From Suilimivivens sp964614185 (GTDB lineage Bacteria > Bacillota > Clostridia > Lachnospirales > Lachnospiraceae), in the NCBI GenBank assembly GCA_964614185.1, contig CAZTKJ010000048.1, positions 1-20,554 of the forward strand: a stretch of DNA of 20,554 bases, given 5' to 3'. A program made the position numbers and the translations under genes. Below, in pieces: positions 1-8,606 of this stretch. Below the pieces are notes generated by a model that worked only from the letters and a program-made list of their open reading frames with translations, made no database searches and had not been told where the DNA came from. The stretch's first letter is position 1, and each line of letters opens with the position of its first letter.

Positions 1-1135
1 CACCCTTAGGGAATCCAAAGCTGTTATTGTCATAATCATATAAGCTTTCATCACCATAATAGTGCATCGGTGAAATCGGAAGCTGCAACTGATAGATCAA
101 TGTTGCATCAACTCTGGTAGCAACTACACGCATGGAATAATCGCCTGTACGCTGAATACCGGAAACATTGGGCGCAGATTCGCCGGTCTCAACACCTACC
201 TGATAAGCAGTATCTATAAAGCTCCACAAACCGCCGCTTGCCTGTTCTGTTTCAGATAAAGTATCGTAATCTCCTTCATATGCTTCTACCATAACATTGA
301 AGAAATCCGTAAGGGTAGCGCCTTCCGGAGTCTCAAATCCCCAGTTAGGTGTTACTGCCTCAACGGGATCATCAGCGCTTGCATAGCCTGCATTTACACA
401 GTAATCAATAATAGACTTAGCAAATGCTTCTCCTGCTGCCGGAAGAGCTTCCTGCCAGAATGCAGTCTGTGTTGCCTCATCCCAGTAAGTAAAATCTGTG
501 TTATCCTCTCCTGCTTCCACTAACAGTTTATAAAGAGGATCAACACCACTGCGATATGCGTCAATACCCTCAATCGATGTAGAATACAATGTGGCGTTTC
601 CGTCATAAGTAGGATCAAGGAAAACATACATACCAAAGATAACATCATCAATATCTGCAGTTGTACCATCGGTGAACTTAATGTCATCGCGAATGGTCAT
701 ATCATAATAAACAGTACCGTCCGCATTCTCTGTAATCTCAATATCGGACGCTGTATAATAAGTATAGTCTGTTCCATTATAGGAACGTGTCTCTCCTTCA
801 ATACCTTTCAGAATAGGGTTACCTACACGGTCAACCTCCAAAGTATAAACACGAGTCATCTCGTCAATCGTTGTATCATTTGCTGACAATGAAAAATATG
901 GAGAAAACTTACCCTCCAGTCCCTGCTCTACACTGGCTACCAGCGTATCATTGGCAGGCGCTGCATCGGATGTTTCAGTAGCATCTGCTTCCGGTGCTGT
1001 TGTTTCATTGCTGCTCTCGCTCTCAGTAGGTGTCTCATCAGATACAGGAGCCTCAGTGCCCTGGTTTGAACTACAAGCTGATAAGGAAACTACCATTGCC
1101 ATTGACAGCAGCAATGCAAGAAATTTCTTTTTCAC
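1..1135 (-). CDS. Peptide ABC transporter substrate-binding lipoprotein (family 5), C-terminal part outside window
   Basis: Extracytoplasmic solute-binding protein of the DppA/OppA type, which would catch oligopeptides outside the cell and hand them to an ABC permease. About 378 residues are visible and the frame is still open at base 1, so the C-terminal part is missing. The protein begins with KKK, a hydrophobic stretch (residues 5-20) and a lipobox LSAC with the lipidated Cys at 21. A Ser/Thr/Glu/Asp-rich linker (about 22-63) follows, then the binding domain (for example IRDDIKFTDGT and ADIDDVIF, typical of family 5). The start is GTG: GGGAGG lies 8 nt upstream, and the later in-frame ATG codons would remove the signal peptide. 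It has its own promoter. Neighbouring M3 peptidase and membrane genes fit peptide use. The substrate is not determined; no permease or ATPase gene is visible in the window. Confidence 0.9.
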   Translation of the reverse strand, partial: MKKKFLALLLSMAMVVSLSACSSNQGTEAPVSDETPTESESSNETTAPEADATETSDAAPANDTLVASVEQGLEGKFSPYFSLSANDTTIDEMTRVYTLEVDRVGNPILKGIEGETRSYNGTDYTYYTASDIEITENADGTVYYDMTIRDDIKFTDGTTADIDDVIFGMYVFLDPTYDGNATLYSTSIEGIDAYRSGVDPLYKLLVEAGEDNTDFTYWDEATQTAFWQEALPAAGEAFAKSIIDYCVNAGYASADDPVEAVTPNWGFETPEGATLTDFFNVMVEAYEGDYDTLSETEQASGGLWSFIDTAYQVGVETGESAPNVSGIQRTGDYSMRVVATRVDATLIYQLQLPISPMHYYGDESLYDYDNNSFGFPKG

Positions 1136-1165
1136 TTCAAAATCCTCCCTTTTTAATTTTTTTAT

Positions 1166-1194
1166 AGTTTACAAAAGTTTATGTTTCTAGTCAA
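1166..1194 (-). promoter_or_regulatory. Sigma-A-type promoter of the binding-protein gene
   Basis: On the minus strand, -35 TTGACT (1189-1194), a 17-bp spacer and -10 TAAACT (1166-1171). The start of transcription would fall near 1160, about 25 nt before the GTG start, with GGGAGG between. The rest of 1195-1326 is AT-rich and shows no gene. Confidence 0.6.
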
Positions 1195-1326
1195 CTAAAA
1201 ATCAGAGGATTTCGCAGATTTTCCTTATTTTTGGGGAAATTTACCAATGAGATAACTCCTTACGTCCATTTAACGGCTGCCGTAAAGGTTAAAAAATTTC
1301 ATTAACTTACCGTAAGATATTTGACA

Positions 1327-1845
1327 TCATTCTTTCCAAATCTCAGCAATGCCGCTTCGTCTTGCAAGAAAAGATGCTGCAAGCTGTATCACGCAGCAGA
1401 CAATGCATACCATCCCGCCCTGTCCGCTTCCGCCGCCTATCAAAAACACAATTAGTGCAAAAGCTGTCAACACTGCACCTGCAAGGGGAAACACAGTGCG
1501 AAAGGCATAGGGCATTACGCTGCGCTGATAAATATAGTCCTTCAGCGGATTGCCTCCAAAGGTCATGCTTCCAAGGGTGTAAGCAAGGGCAAAATCAGAG
1601 ATCAGCCAGAATACATAAGGTATGATGACATAAAAAGTGTTCAGAAGCCCTGCCGTCGTGATAAAACCGGGAAGAATCACCGCAAAGAGCATGACTGCCT
1701 GCAGCGCCCATAATTTTACAAGCAGACGGCGCCGCAGGACGGGATCGGCATGCCATGTTTTTCCTGTGTAAACATAACTGCCATCCGGGCTTTTTTCAAA
1801 ACCATGGAGGTAATCTCTTTTATCCCGTTTCTTCTGTCCTGCCAT
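1327..1845 (-). CDS. Small four-helix membrane protein of unknown function
   Basis: I do not recognise a named family. The 172-residue protein has a charged N-terminus (MAGQKKRDKRDYLHGFEKS), a short segment SYVYTGKTWHAD, then four predicted membrane helices at about 42-64, 72-92, 116-137 and 144-162, and a short charged tail. The start at 1845 is chosen because it lies 2 nt after the stop of the M3 peptidase gene, with AGAAGGA about 11 nt upstream; a longer frame begins inside the peptidase gene but has no better ribosome site. The tight spacing argues for co-transcription and probable translational coupling with the peptidase, so a partner role in peptide handling is possible. That role is inference only. 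Confidence 0.75.
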   Translation of the reverse strand: MAGQKKRDKRDYLHGFEKSPDGSYVYTGKTWHADPVLRRRLLVKLWALQAVMLFAVILPGFITTAGLLNTFYVIIPYVFWLISDFALAYTLGSMTFGGNPLKDYIYQRSVMPYAFRTVFPLAGAVLTAFALIVFLIGGGSGQGGMVCIVCCVIQLAASFLARRSGIAEIWKE

Positions 1846-1847
1846 TG

Positions 1848-3551
1848 TTATTCCAATCCTTCTAAATCGTAATTTTCCAGCCACTGACGCGCCACGGCGC
1901 AAACTTCCCTTAAGCAGTTCTCCTCAAATGGATTGTCCAGCCCGGCGTTTTGCAGAAGCTCCGTAAATACAGCACTGCCACCCTGCTTTGTGTATGCCAT
2001 ATAATTCTCCCATGCTGCTTTGGGATCCTTCTGAATTCTTGCAAAGAACTGCAGTGCCACTGTCTGCGCCAGACAATAATCAATGTAATAGAAAGGCCTG
2101 TCATAAATATGATGCTGCCGCTGCCAGCCTTCGCCATCAGAATAGAAAGGAATCTCCCCATCCAGACGCATCCATGGCATGTAGATGCCAAGCAGTTCCT
2201 TCCAGAGTGCGTGACGCTCTGCCGGTGTCATATCAGGTTTTTCAAATACTTTATGCTGAAAATGGTCAACCATGGTGCCATAAGGAATAAATGTCAGTGC
2301 ATCAGACAGATGGGCATAGAAAAACTTCCGGGTATCTTCTCCGAAAAAGCCTTCCGCCCAATTCCATGCAAAGAATTCCATCGACATGGAATGTACTTCA
2401 CACGCCTCAAGTGACGGCCAGATCGATGATGACGGCACACGCTTACGATTCATCCATGTGGCAAAGGCATGTCCTGCCTCATGGGTCACCACCTCCACAT
2501 CATGCTGCGTGCCATTGAAGTTTGCAAAAATAAAGGGTACTTCATAATCCGGAATACCCGTGCAGTATCCGCCTCCTGCCTTTCCTTCCGTAGACAGGAC
2601 ATCCAACAGCTCTCCGTCTAACATGGTACGGAAAAATTCACTGGTTTCCGGACTTAATTCATCATAGAACTTCCTGCCCTGTGCCAGAATATCATCCGGC
2701 GTTCCCACAGGTCTTGCATTGCCGGAACGGAACGCAAGGGCATTGTCTGCAAAACTCATGGGATATTCTTTTCCCAGCCGCTTTGCCTGTTCCCTGTAGA
2801 TCCCATCTGCCACCGGCACCAGATATTTCACTACAGCAGCACGAAACTTTTCTACATCTTCTTTGGTATAACAATTGCGCATCATCCGGTAATAGCCAAG
2901 CCGGGTATAGCCATCATAACCTAATTTACGTCCCATGGCATCCCGCAGATGTACCAATTCATCATACAGCCGGTCAAGATCAGCCTGATGCTCCTTGTAC
3001 CACTGTCCTTCCGCTTTCCATGCGGCAAGTCGGCGCTTATCGTCCTTATCTGTCTTAAATGGAGTCATCTGGGAAATGGTATAAACACCTTCTTCAAAAG
3101 GAATCTGTGCTGAAGCCAGCAGTTTATTGTATTCCTGCTTCAGGTCATTTTCTTTCTGAAGTTCCTGTATAATCTCGGGAGAAAATGTCTTTAGTTCCAT
3201 CTCCGTATTCAGGAACATCATCCTGCCATATTCCGCTTCAAATTCTGCCCGGAAAGGACTGTCCAGCATAGTATGATTCCAGTTCTGAAGATATTCTTCC
3301 AATTCAGGCCCCATTGCGCTAAAGAACTTCATTTCGCCGTCATAGAATGTATCACGGGTGTCGATGTCATGCCTGATATGGGCAAGGGTAATCTGTGTCT
3401 CAACATGTTTCACAAGTTCTTCTTTCTCCAGAAAGACAGACTTTGCCGTATCATAATCTGCAGCGTTCTTCAAACGTTCTATCAGATTCTCCATTTGTTT
3501 CTTTACATCCTCTGCATCGGGACGTGTATAAGGCATTTCAGAAAATTTCAT
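1848..3551 (-). CDS. M3 family oligoendopeptidase (PepF-like zinc metallopeptidase)
   Basis: Cytoplasmic zinc peptidase expected to cut short oligopeptides. The 567-residue protein has the full M3 active site: HEAGH (His357, Glu358, His361), with a third ligand candidate Glu385 in the segment CEVHSMSMEFF. The length is normal for bacterial M3 enzymes (about 560-600). A typical C-terminal region with YIDYCLAQTVALQFF is present. The chosen start (MKFSEMPYTRP) is 12-13 nt behind AAGGAG; an ATG eight codons upstream overlaps that ribosome site and has none of its own. The MATE gene lies upstream and the small membrane-protein gene starts 2 nt downstream, so these probably share a transcript. Together with the peptide-binding lipoprotein just beyond, it suggests import followed by cytoplasmic cleavage of peptides. 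Confidence 0.95.
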   Translation of the reverse strand: MKFSEMPYTRPDAEDVKKQMENLIERLKNAADYDTAKSVFLEKEELVKHVETQITLAHIRHDIDTRDTFYDGEMKFFSAMGPELEEYLQNWNHTMLDSPFRAEFEAEYGRMMFLNTEMELKTFSPEIIQELQKENDLKQEYNKLLASAQIPFEEGVYTISQMTPFKTDKDDKRRLAAWKAEGQWYKEHQADLDRLYDELVHLRDAMGRKLGYDGYTRLGYYRMMRNCYTKEDVEKFRAAVVKYLVPVADGIYREQAKRLGKEYPMSFADNALAFRSGNARPVGTPDDILAQGRKFYDELSPETSEFFRTMLDGELLDVLSTEGKAGGGYCTGIPDYEVPFIFANFNGTQHDVEVVTHEAGHAFATWMNRKRVPSSSIWPSLEACEVHSMSMEFFAWNWAEGFFGEDTRKFFYAHLSDALTFIPYGTMVDHFQHKVFEKPDMTPAERHALWKELLGIYMPWMRLDGEIPFYSDGEGWQRQHHIYDRPFYYIDYCLAQTVALQFFARIQKDPKAAWENYMAYTKQGGSAVFTELLQNAGLDNPFEENCLREVCAVARQWLENYDLEGLE

Positions 3552-3636
3552 GGTAATCGTTATTCTCCTTTTCATTCATAATAGGTGCTGAAAAACAGCC
3601 CTTGTATCGTTTATCTGGCATAATCATAACATAAGT

Positions 3637-5004
3637 TTATAACGGATTCCATACACCACGCATATAACAAATCAAAAACAGAACAAACAACAACAGATTA
3701 TGGGCAATCATACATGCCCATGCCGAAATCAGTCCCATTCCAAGAAGCTGTGTGCAGATGAAGGTTCCTGCTATACGCACCAGCCACATACCCACAATAT
3801 TATATGCGAAAGGCTCTTTCGTCTTTCCCACACCCACCATAAGCCCTTCAATGATAATGGAAAATCCGTAAAAAGGCTCTGAAACCGCTACCATCCTCAA
3901 AACCGTTGAGCCAAGAATAATCACCTCTTCCTGAGCGGAAAATAGCCTCATCAATGTCGGAGCAGCAAGGAACAAACAAGTTCCGGAACCCACCATCAAA
4001 ACCGTCTCTAAAGGTATAAACATGGATGCCTGCCGTTTCATCTGGTTGCTGTCATTGGCTCCGTAGGCGTTTCCCGCCAGTGTAGCTGCCGCTGTCTGCA
4101 TTCCATACCCCGGTATGTAAAAAGCGGACTCTACCGTATTGGCAATGGTATGGGCAGCCGTAGAAACCTCTCCTAATGAATTGATCATTGCCGCAAAAGC
4201 TACATAACCAAGAGAAGTTCCAAAACGCTGCAGCATGTTGGGAAAAGCCACTTTCATACAAGGTTTTAAGATCTGCATATCGGGATAAAATCTTTGTCCC
4301 CGGGGAGAAACCATAGGATGCTTCCAAAGTACGCAGGTAATACAGATGCCTCCCACCGTAAAAGAAACTGCACTTGCAATTGCCGCACCGATCACTCCAA
4401 GACCGGCTCCCCAAAGTGTTATCCTGCCAAAGATCAGTTTTATCTCACGAACCGGATAAATCAAAAGAAAATTAAGCGTCACATTGATCAAATTCACGAT
4501 CACACCTATCTTCATGGGTGATTTCGTATCACCTGCCGCCCGAAGAACCGTACCAAAAATAATGCTGGCTGTTCTCGGAAGCATGGGAATATACAAAATC
4601 AGAAAATACATTGACGCCATCTTCCGTATCCCCGGATCCACCTGCATCCAGACAGGTACCATGCCGCTTAAAGATACTGTAAGAACCGTAAAAAAGAACC
4701 CTAAGATACACGTAATCAAGACCGCCTGCGAAACGGCACGTTTTGCAGCGGTCTGATCATTTGCTCCATATGCTTTTGCTATGTAGGAAAGAAATCCTAC
4801 TCCCACCGCAGAAATCGTACTGCCGATAAGCCAGTTAACGGTTCCGGTGGAACCTACCGCCGCAGTTGCCTGTGTCCCCAGAGCTCCTACCATTGCCGTG
4901 TCAATATACTGGACAGCTGTCTGCATCAGCTGTTCCAGCATAGTCGGCCACGCAAGGGTAAGAATGGTCATAAGCATACTGTAGTCGGATGCTTTTTTTC
5001 TCAT
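3637..5004 (-). CDS. MATE family multidrug/cation efflux transporter
   Basis: Membrane antiporter that would export drugs or organic cations in exchange for Na+ or H+. The 455-residue length and about 12 hydrophobic segments are normal for MATE proteins. The N-terminal helix region reads TLAWPTMLEQL, then YIDTAMVGALG, the usual position of the first MATE signature (about residues 33-45). The second half repeats the pattern from about residue 245 on (FPNMLQRFGTS, then MINSLGEVSTAAH), reflecting the internal two-fold repeat. The start is supported by AGAGG 7 nt upstream. It lies 50 nt behind a GNAT gene and 85 nt before the start chosen for the peptidase gene. The substrate cannot be told from sequence. 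Confidence 0.93.
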   Translation of the reverse strand: MRKKASDYSMLMTILTLAWPTMLEQLMQTAVQYIDTAMVGALGTQATAAVGSTGTVNWLIGSTISAVGVGFLSYIAKAYGANDQTAAKRAVSQAVLITCILGFFFTVLTVSLSGMVPVWMQVDPGIRKMASMYFLILYIPMLPRTASIIFGTVLRAAGDTKSPMKIGVIVNLINVTLNFLLIYPVREIKLIFGRITLWGAGLGVIGAAIASAVSFTVGGICITCVLWKHPMVSPRGQRFYPDMQILKPCMKVAFPNMLQRFGTSLGYVAFAAMINSLGEVSTAAHTIANTVESAFYIPGYGMQTAAATLAGNAYGANDSNQMKRQASMFIPLETVLMVGSGTCLFLAAPTLMRLFSAQEEVIILGSTVLRMVAVSEPFYGFSIIIEGLMVGVGKTKEPFAYNIVGMWLVRIAGTFICTQLLGMGLISAWACMIAHNLLLFVLFLICYMRGVWNPL

Positions 5005-5054
5005 TCATATACCTCTAATACTGCAGAACCATATGCCTTCACGAAAATCAACAA

Positions 5055-5642
5055 CTACAAATATTTCCTGACAACATATTTGTCTTCCAGTTCTTTATAA
5101 TGTTCAAAGCCTTCGCTTTTATATAACTCGTCAAATCCCATAAACTGCATCCACCAGACAGAAGCGTCCTTTTGAGGATAGGCTTCCACATAATCAAATC
5201 CCTCTTTCTTCGCATCTTCGCAGACCGCCTGTAAAAGCCTGCGTGCAACGCCTTGACGCTGGTACTCCTCTGCAACCATAAAGCAATAAATTGCCTTGAC
5301 TTTTTCCTCCGGTGCAGATACTGCCTTTTGCAGATCCGGTATGGCAAAAACAAGTCCTGCACAGTTGAGACAGTCAGATTTTGTATTTGCATTGCACCAT
5401 CCGATGATCTTTTCGTCACTCAAGGCTATGTATCCCTTTAGAATATTGTTTTGCACATAATCGAATGCCATTGCACGGCGTTCCGCCCGGTCAGGTTCTT
5501 TCAGTGTACGGTGGTCTGCACTACACCAGTTTACACAATAGCATGTATTCTCAGGATCATGATCGTCATGGGGTGTAGTATCAAAAAACGTTACATACGC
5601 CTCTGCATCTTCAGGTCTTAATTTTCTCACTTCAATGTTCAT
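5055..5642 (-). CDS. GNAT family N-acetyltransferase, Cys-rich
   Basis: Acetyl-CoA-dependent acyltransferase of unknown substrate, 195 residues. The acetyl-CoA loop is QRQGVA (about 128-133) within VAEEYQRQGVARRLL, followed by the usual helix and a late strand with WWMQFMGFDELY. It is unusual in its cysteines: CYCVNWC at 34-40 plus C-L-N-C at 91-94. These could bind a metal or may be structural; this is not shown. GGAGG lies 7 nt before the ATG. It starts 27 nt after the LtaS-type gene and precedes the MATE gene, so it is probably part of the same transcript. Confidence 0.85.
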   Translation of the reverse strand: MNIEVRKLRPEDAEAYVTFFDTTPHDDHDPENTCYCVNWCSADHRTLKEPDRAERRAMAFDYVQNNILKGYIALSDEKIIGWCNANTKSDCLNCAGLVFAIPDLQKAVSAPEEKVKAIYCFMVAEEYQRQGVARRLLQAVCEDAKKEGFDYVEAYPQKDASVWWMQFMGFDELYKSEGFEHYKELEDKYVVRKYL

Positions 5643-5669
5643 TGTCCATCCTCCATATTGTTTGATTCC

Positions 5670-7634
5670 CTACATCTTTTTATCCACATACACCTTGGCT
5701 TCTCCAAGGAATATCATCTCCTCGCTGTCTTCCATACTGCCATAAACGTGGACATAATAAACCCCTTGCCTATTATAACCTGACAGATCAAGTTCATATG
5801 TGAAATAGCTTTCATGATTTCCGGGTATGCTAAACCATTGCAGATCATCCTGCTCACCCTCTTCACTCCAGAGTGCATAATTGAGCATATCCCATGCATC
5901 TCCATTATATAGTTCTGCCGTAATCACAGTTTGCTCATCATTTACTCTGGCATAGACATGCTCGGCCTCTTCATATTCTTCATAGATCAGATCATTAGAA
6001 AGCTTTAGTGCATAATATTTTGCAAGCTGCTTTTCAAATTCCTGCATCTGCTGCGCCGAAAGAATGTTAATCTCTCCATCGGCAGTATTATAATAGATTC
6101 CCATAGATTCAAAATAAGTATCATAAAAACTTTCGCTCTCTGAAGCAAACAGACTGTTTCCCAAAAAGTAGTTTGGTGCGGACATATCAAGAAAGTCAAG
6201 TATGGTAGGAACCATGTCCAGGGAATTTCGTCCATTTGCATCATAACTCTTCGGGATGACTCCTTTGTAAGAAACCATCAAAGGCATGCGGTCAAGAGAG
6301 GGGTCCGCCCGCCTGTAATCAGGAAAAGCAGTAACAAAATCCGCATCCTGATAGGTTGCATGGTCAGATGTCAGAATGATAATGGTATTTTCAGCCAATT
6401 TACTTTTATAAAACCCATCCAAAAATGCTCCGATCTGCACATCAAGATCATAAAACCTGTTGAGCAATGCATTTGAACCATCCGCAAATTCCTCATAAAC
6501 CCCATCCAAAGTCGCATGGGTCCCAAAAGAATACATTGCAAGAAAGAAGGGTGCCTCACCTTCATTTTGCTCAAGTGCTGTTTCCAGCAGCATCTCATAG
6601 GCCGCCTTATCACTAAGTGCATCCGCCATGCCGTCCACCCTGCCTTTATCGGCAAGCAGTTCATCAAAGCCAAAGTTTGCAAGATATTCTGAAAATTCTA
6701 CATTTTCCGGTTCTGCATTAATGAAAGCGGTTCTATATCCATAGCTTTTGAAAATATCCTGGACAGAAACCAGAGGATTTACATCATAATTTTCACGCTG
6801 GTAGTCTGAATAAAGCTGTCCGCTAAGTCCCATGTAGGTAGCAAAAGTATGGTTGTAATAATTGGTAAAGCTAATGGAGTTATCCTGCAGAGCCGATACA
6901 TTGGGCATGATACTCCTTGGATCCTCAATAATATTCTGTGACATCCCCTCCACAAAAATAAGTATCACATTGGGATCTTCCGGAATTTCTTCCGGCTTTG
7001 TAATATAGTCTGACACGGAATCCGAATAAAATTCATTTTTCTCCAGTGACTGCTCCGTATCACTTTCCCCGCTGACTACCATACTGCTCATGGCCTCAGC
7101 CACTGCATCGTCCGCCATCTTGTTTCGTTCCATTTGCTGATAAAGCCTGTAAAAAGCACGATATGGTGAATACTCTATCACACCTGTAAAAATAATGCCG
7201 GCATACAGTATGGCTGTTACCAACCCCAATGCAAAAGTTGTTTTTTTATTGCCGGGAACAGGACAGACCGGTAATAAGGAAAATAGCAGAACCATTACAA
7301 TGGTAAGTCCATAAACAAAAATCTTTCCGCTGATGGCATTGACTGAATCAAGATTTGCCAGCATCACAGCGCTTACAAAAGTACTTCCCCAATATAACAC
7401 TCCAAACTGAACATTCATAAGCAATAATGCCGGCGCATTAAAAACATACCCCAGCCAGCTTTTAACATGACACAGCAGATTGGTAAAAAAAGCTATAAGA
7501 AATATTTCCGCCAGTGCAACCACAATATAGTACCAGGTCATCTTATGCATCACTACTGATAAAATCGGAAACAGCATTGCAAAAAGGTATTTCAATATCA
7601 GACAAATATAAGAGTATATCCTTTTTCTTTTCAT
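5670..7634 (-). CDS. LtaS/sulfatase-family membrane phosphotransferase with C-terminal GBS Bsp-like domain
   Basis: Membrane enzyme of the alkaline-phosphatase superfamily related to lipoteichoic acid synthases and phosphoglycerol transferases; it would move a phosphoglycerol-type group onto a surface glycan or lipid outside the membrane. Of 654 residues, five membrane helices occupy about 10-155 and a linker about 160-215. The catalytic domain follows with FVEGMS (metal ligand Glu229), a likely nucleophile Thr in HTFATYMG (Thr266), SFGTHAT (about 369-375) and TSDHATY (Asp424, His425). From about 560 to the end, a beta-rich segment with AELYNGDAWDML, DDLQW and GVYYVHVYG resembles the GBS Bsp-like repeat, a cell-wall-associated domain; that addition is uncommon. 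GGAAGGA lies about 12 nt upstream of the ATG. Its exact acceptor (LTA, another teichoic acid or a glycolipid) is unknown. Confidence 0.85.
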   Translation of the reverse strand: MKRKRIYSYICLILKYLFAMLFPILSVVMHKMTWYYIVVALAEIFLIAFFTNLLCHVKSWLGYVFNAPALLLMNVQFGVLYWGSTFVSAVMLANLDSVNAISGKIFVYGLTIVMVLLFSLLPVCPVPGNKKTTFALGLVTAILYAGIIFTGVIEYSPYRAFYRLYQQMERNKMADDAVAEAMSSMVVSGESDTEQSLEKNEFYSDSVSDYITKPEEIPEDPNVILIFVEGMSQNIIEDPRSIMPNVSALQDNSISFTNYYNHTFATYMGLSGQLYSDYQRENYDVNPLVSVQDIFKSYGYRTAFINAEPENVEFSEYLANFGFDELLADKGRVDGMADALSDKAAYEMLLETALEQNEGEAPFFLAMYSFGTHATLDGVYEEFADGSNALLNRFYDLDVQIGAFLDGFYKSKLAENTIIILTSDHATYQDADFVTAFPDYRRADPSLDRMPLMVSYKGVIPKSYDANGRNSLDMVPTILDFLDMSAPNYFLGNSLFASESESFYDTYFESMGIYYNTADGEINILSAQQMQEFEKQLAKYYALKLSNDLIYEEYEEAEHVYARVNDEQTVITAELYNGDAWDMLNYALWSEEGEQDDLQWFSIPGNHESYFTYELDLSGYNRQGVYYVHVYGSMEDSEEMIFLGEAKVYVDKKM

Positions 7635-7667
7635 TTGTATTCTTATTTCCTTCCAACTTGTGATTTT

Positions 7668-7696
7668 ACTTTACCTTCTTTTTCCAATTTTGACAA
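7668..7696 (-). promoter_or_regulatory. Sigma-A-type promoter of the LtaS-type gene
   Basis: On the minus strand, -35 TTGTCA (7691-7696, five of six consensus bases), a 17-bp spacer and -10 TAAAGT (7668-7673). The leader before the ATG at 7634 would be about 28 nt. The -35 box touches the strong dyad at 7695-7728. Confidence 0.5.
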
Positions 7697-7728
7697 GGCG
7701 TCTGCTGCCTTTTGTCAACAGACGCCTT
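7690..7728. repeat. Perfect 10-bp inverted repeat at the LtaS-type promoter (candidate operator)
   Basis: AAGGCGTCTG (7695-7704) and CAGACGCCTT (7719-7728) are separated by 14 bases. A second, overlapping pair, TTGACAA (7690-7696) and TTGTCAA, shares the same stretch; the two pairs cannot form at once in RNA. Neither strand shows a T-run after the stem, so a terminator is unlikely. Its position just upstream of and overlapping the -35 box favours a protein-binding site. Confidence 0.5.
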
Positions 7729-7760
7729 AGTTCCTCTCACGTGTATTTTATCACGAACCC

Positions 7761-8441
7761 TTATTTCATTTTTCTTTTATGATTGCAATATGTCAGGGTT
7801 CTTAATACAACAAAGCTGACGATTGAGATCCCTGCAAAAAACATGATAGCAATATGCACGATTTGAGAGGTCTCTGCTCCCAGATGAATATAACAAAAGA
7901 TCAATGCTATTGTAAATACACCTGAACACACCACACTAATCAAAATATGTTTCAGCGGAATGCTTTCAAAGCCTGACCCTGTTTCCCATACTCCATTGTA
8001 TATCATAGTTCCGATGTAAACTATACCCCCAACAAGTATAATCACCGTTTCACCCAAAACAACTGATAAATCCCCTGTAGCAATCAGTTGAATGACAATC
8101 GCCGCTGCACAGACAAGAAAAGTCAAACTAAAAGCAATATTTCCGGCTTTTGCTATTTTTTCTTTCTCCAGCTTATTATAATCTGCAACTTTAGATAAGG
8201 TTTCCTTTAATTTTTCATCCATAGTCTCGCTTTTCCTTTCTCCATTCAAAATTTCTTTAATTTCTACATCATAGAACTCTGCCATTTGAATAAGGATACT
8301 TAAATCCGGCATATTTGTTCCTGTTTCCCATCGGGAAACCGTCCTTCCCGATACAAGAAGAACTTCTGCAAGCTGCTCTTGTGTGAATCCTTTTTCTTTA
8401 CGAAGCTCTCTCAGAAATCCTCCAATTTTTTTCGTATCCAT
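7761..8441 (-). CDS. XRE-family transcriptional regulator with membrane-spanning C-terminal half
   Basis: DNA-binding regulator anchored in the membrane, 226 residues. An N-terminal helix-turn-helix of the Cro/C1 type (about 6-60) contains FTQEQLAEVLLVSGRTVSRWETG. A charged linker (about 65-98) follows, then four predicted membrane helices (about 103-122, 127-148, 165-187, 194-213) and a basic tail. This layout is common in Firmicutes, where such proteins may respond to the membrane state. AAAGGAGG is 8 nt from the ATG. It lies directly upstream of the LtaS-type envelope gene on the same strand, with a dyad at that promoter between them, so it is a reasonable candidate regulator of that gene; this is inference. 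Confidence 0.88.
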   Translation of the reverse strand: MDTKKIGGFLRELRKEKGFTQEQLAEVLLVSGRTVSRWETGTNMPDLSILIQMAEFYDVEIKEILNGERKSETMDEKLKETLSKVADYNKLEKEKIAKAGNIAFSLTFLVCAAAIVIQLIATGDLSVVLGETVIILVGGIVYIGTMIYNGVWETGSGFESIPLKHILISVVCSGVFTIALIFCYIHLGAETSQIVHIAIMFFAGISIVSFVVLRTLTYCNHKRKMK

Positions 8442-8483
8442 TGATCTTCCCTCCTTTCACCCACAAGCTACCATACACAACAA

Positions 8484-8521
8484 ATAAAAAACACGACACA
8501 AAGCGAGAAATGTCGTGTTTT
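8484..8521 (-). terminator. Rho-independent terminator of the Rieske oxidoreductase gene
   Basis: An 11-bp perfect stem, AAAACACGACA (8488-8498) with TGTCGTGTTTT (8511-8521), loop 12 nt. In the minus direction it ends in a T-run (TTTTTT then ATTTG), as expected downstream of the gene ending at 8607. The plus strand also has four Ts. Confidence 0.8.
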
Positions 8522-8606
8522 CACTATTAGACATGATTGTCCGGTTAATCTCTACACGTTCCGTATAGTTATTTTACCAGATACTTTTTCTTGTTTCCAT
8601 ACACTT

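Noticed and set aside
951..1190. Ala/Ser/Val-rich open frame on the plus strand
   Set aside because: It is the reverse of the Ser/Thr/Glu/Ala-rich linker and signal peptide of the binding protein; no ribosome site.
1950..2518. Several overlapping plus-strand frames
   Set aside because: Mirror frames of the M3 peptidase, whose active site and length are intact on the minus strand.
7690..7728. Inverted repeat read as a terminator or an H-type pseudoknot
   Set aside because: No T-run on either side, and the arm order A-B-A'-B' has zero-length connecting loops, so a pseudoknot is not feasible; it is also upstream of the predicted transcript start.
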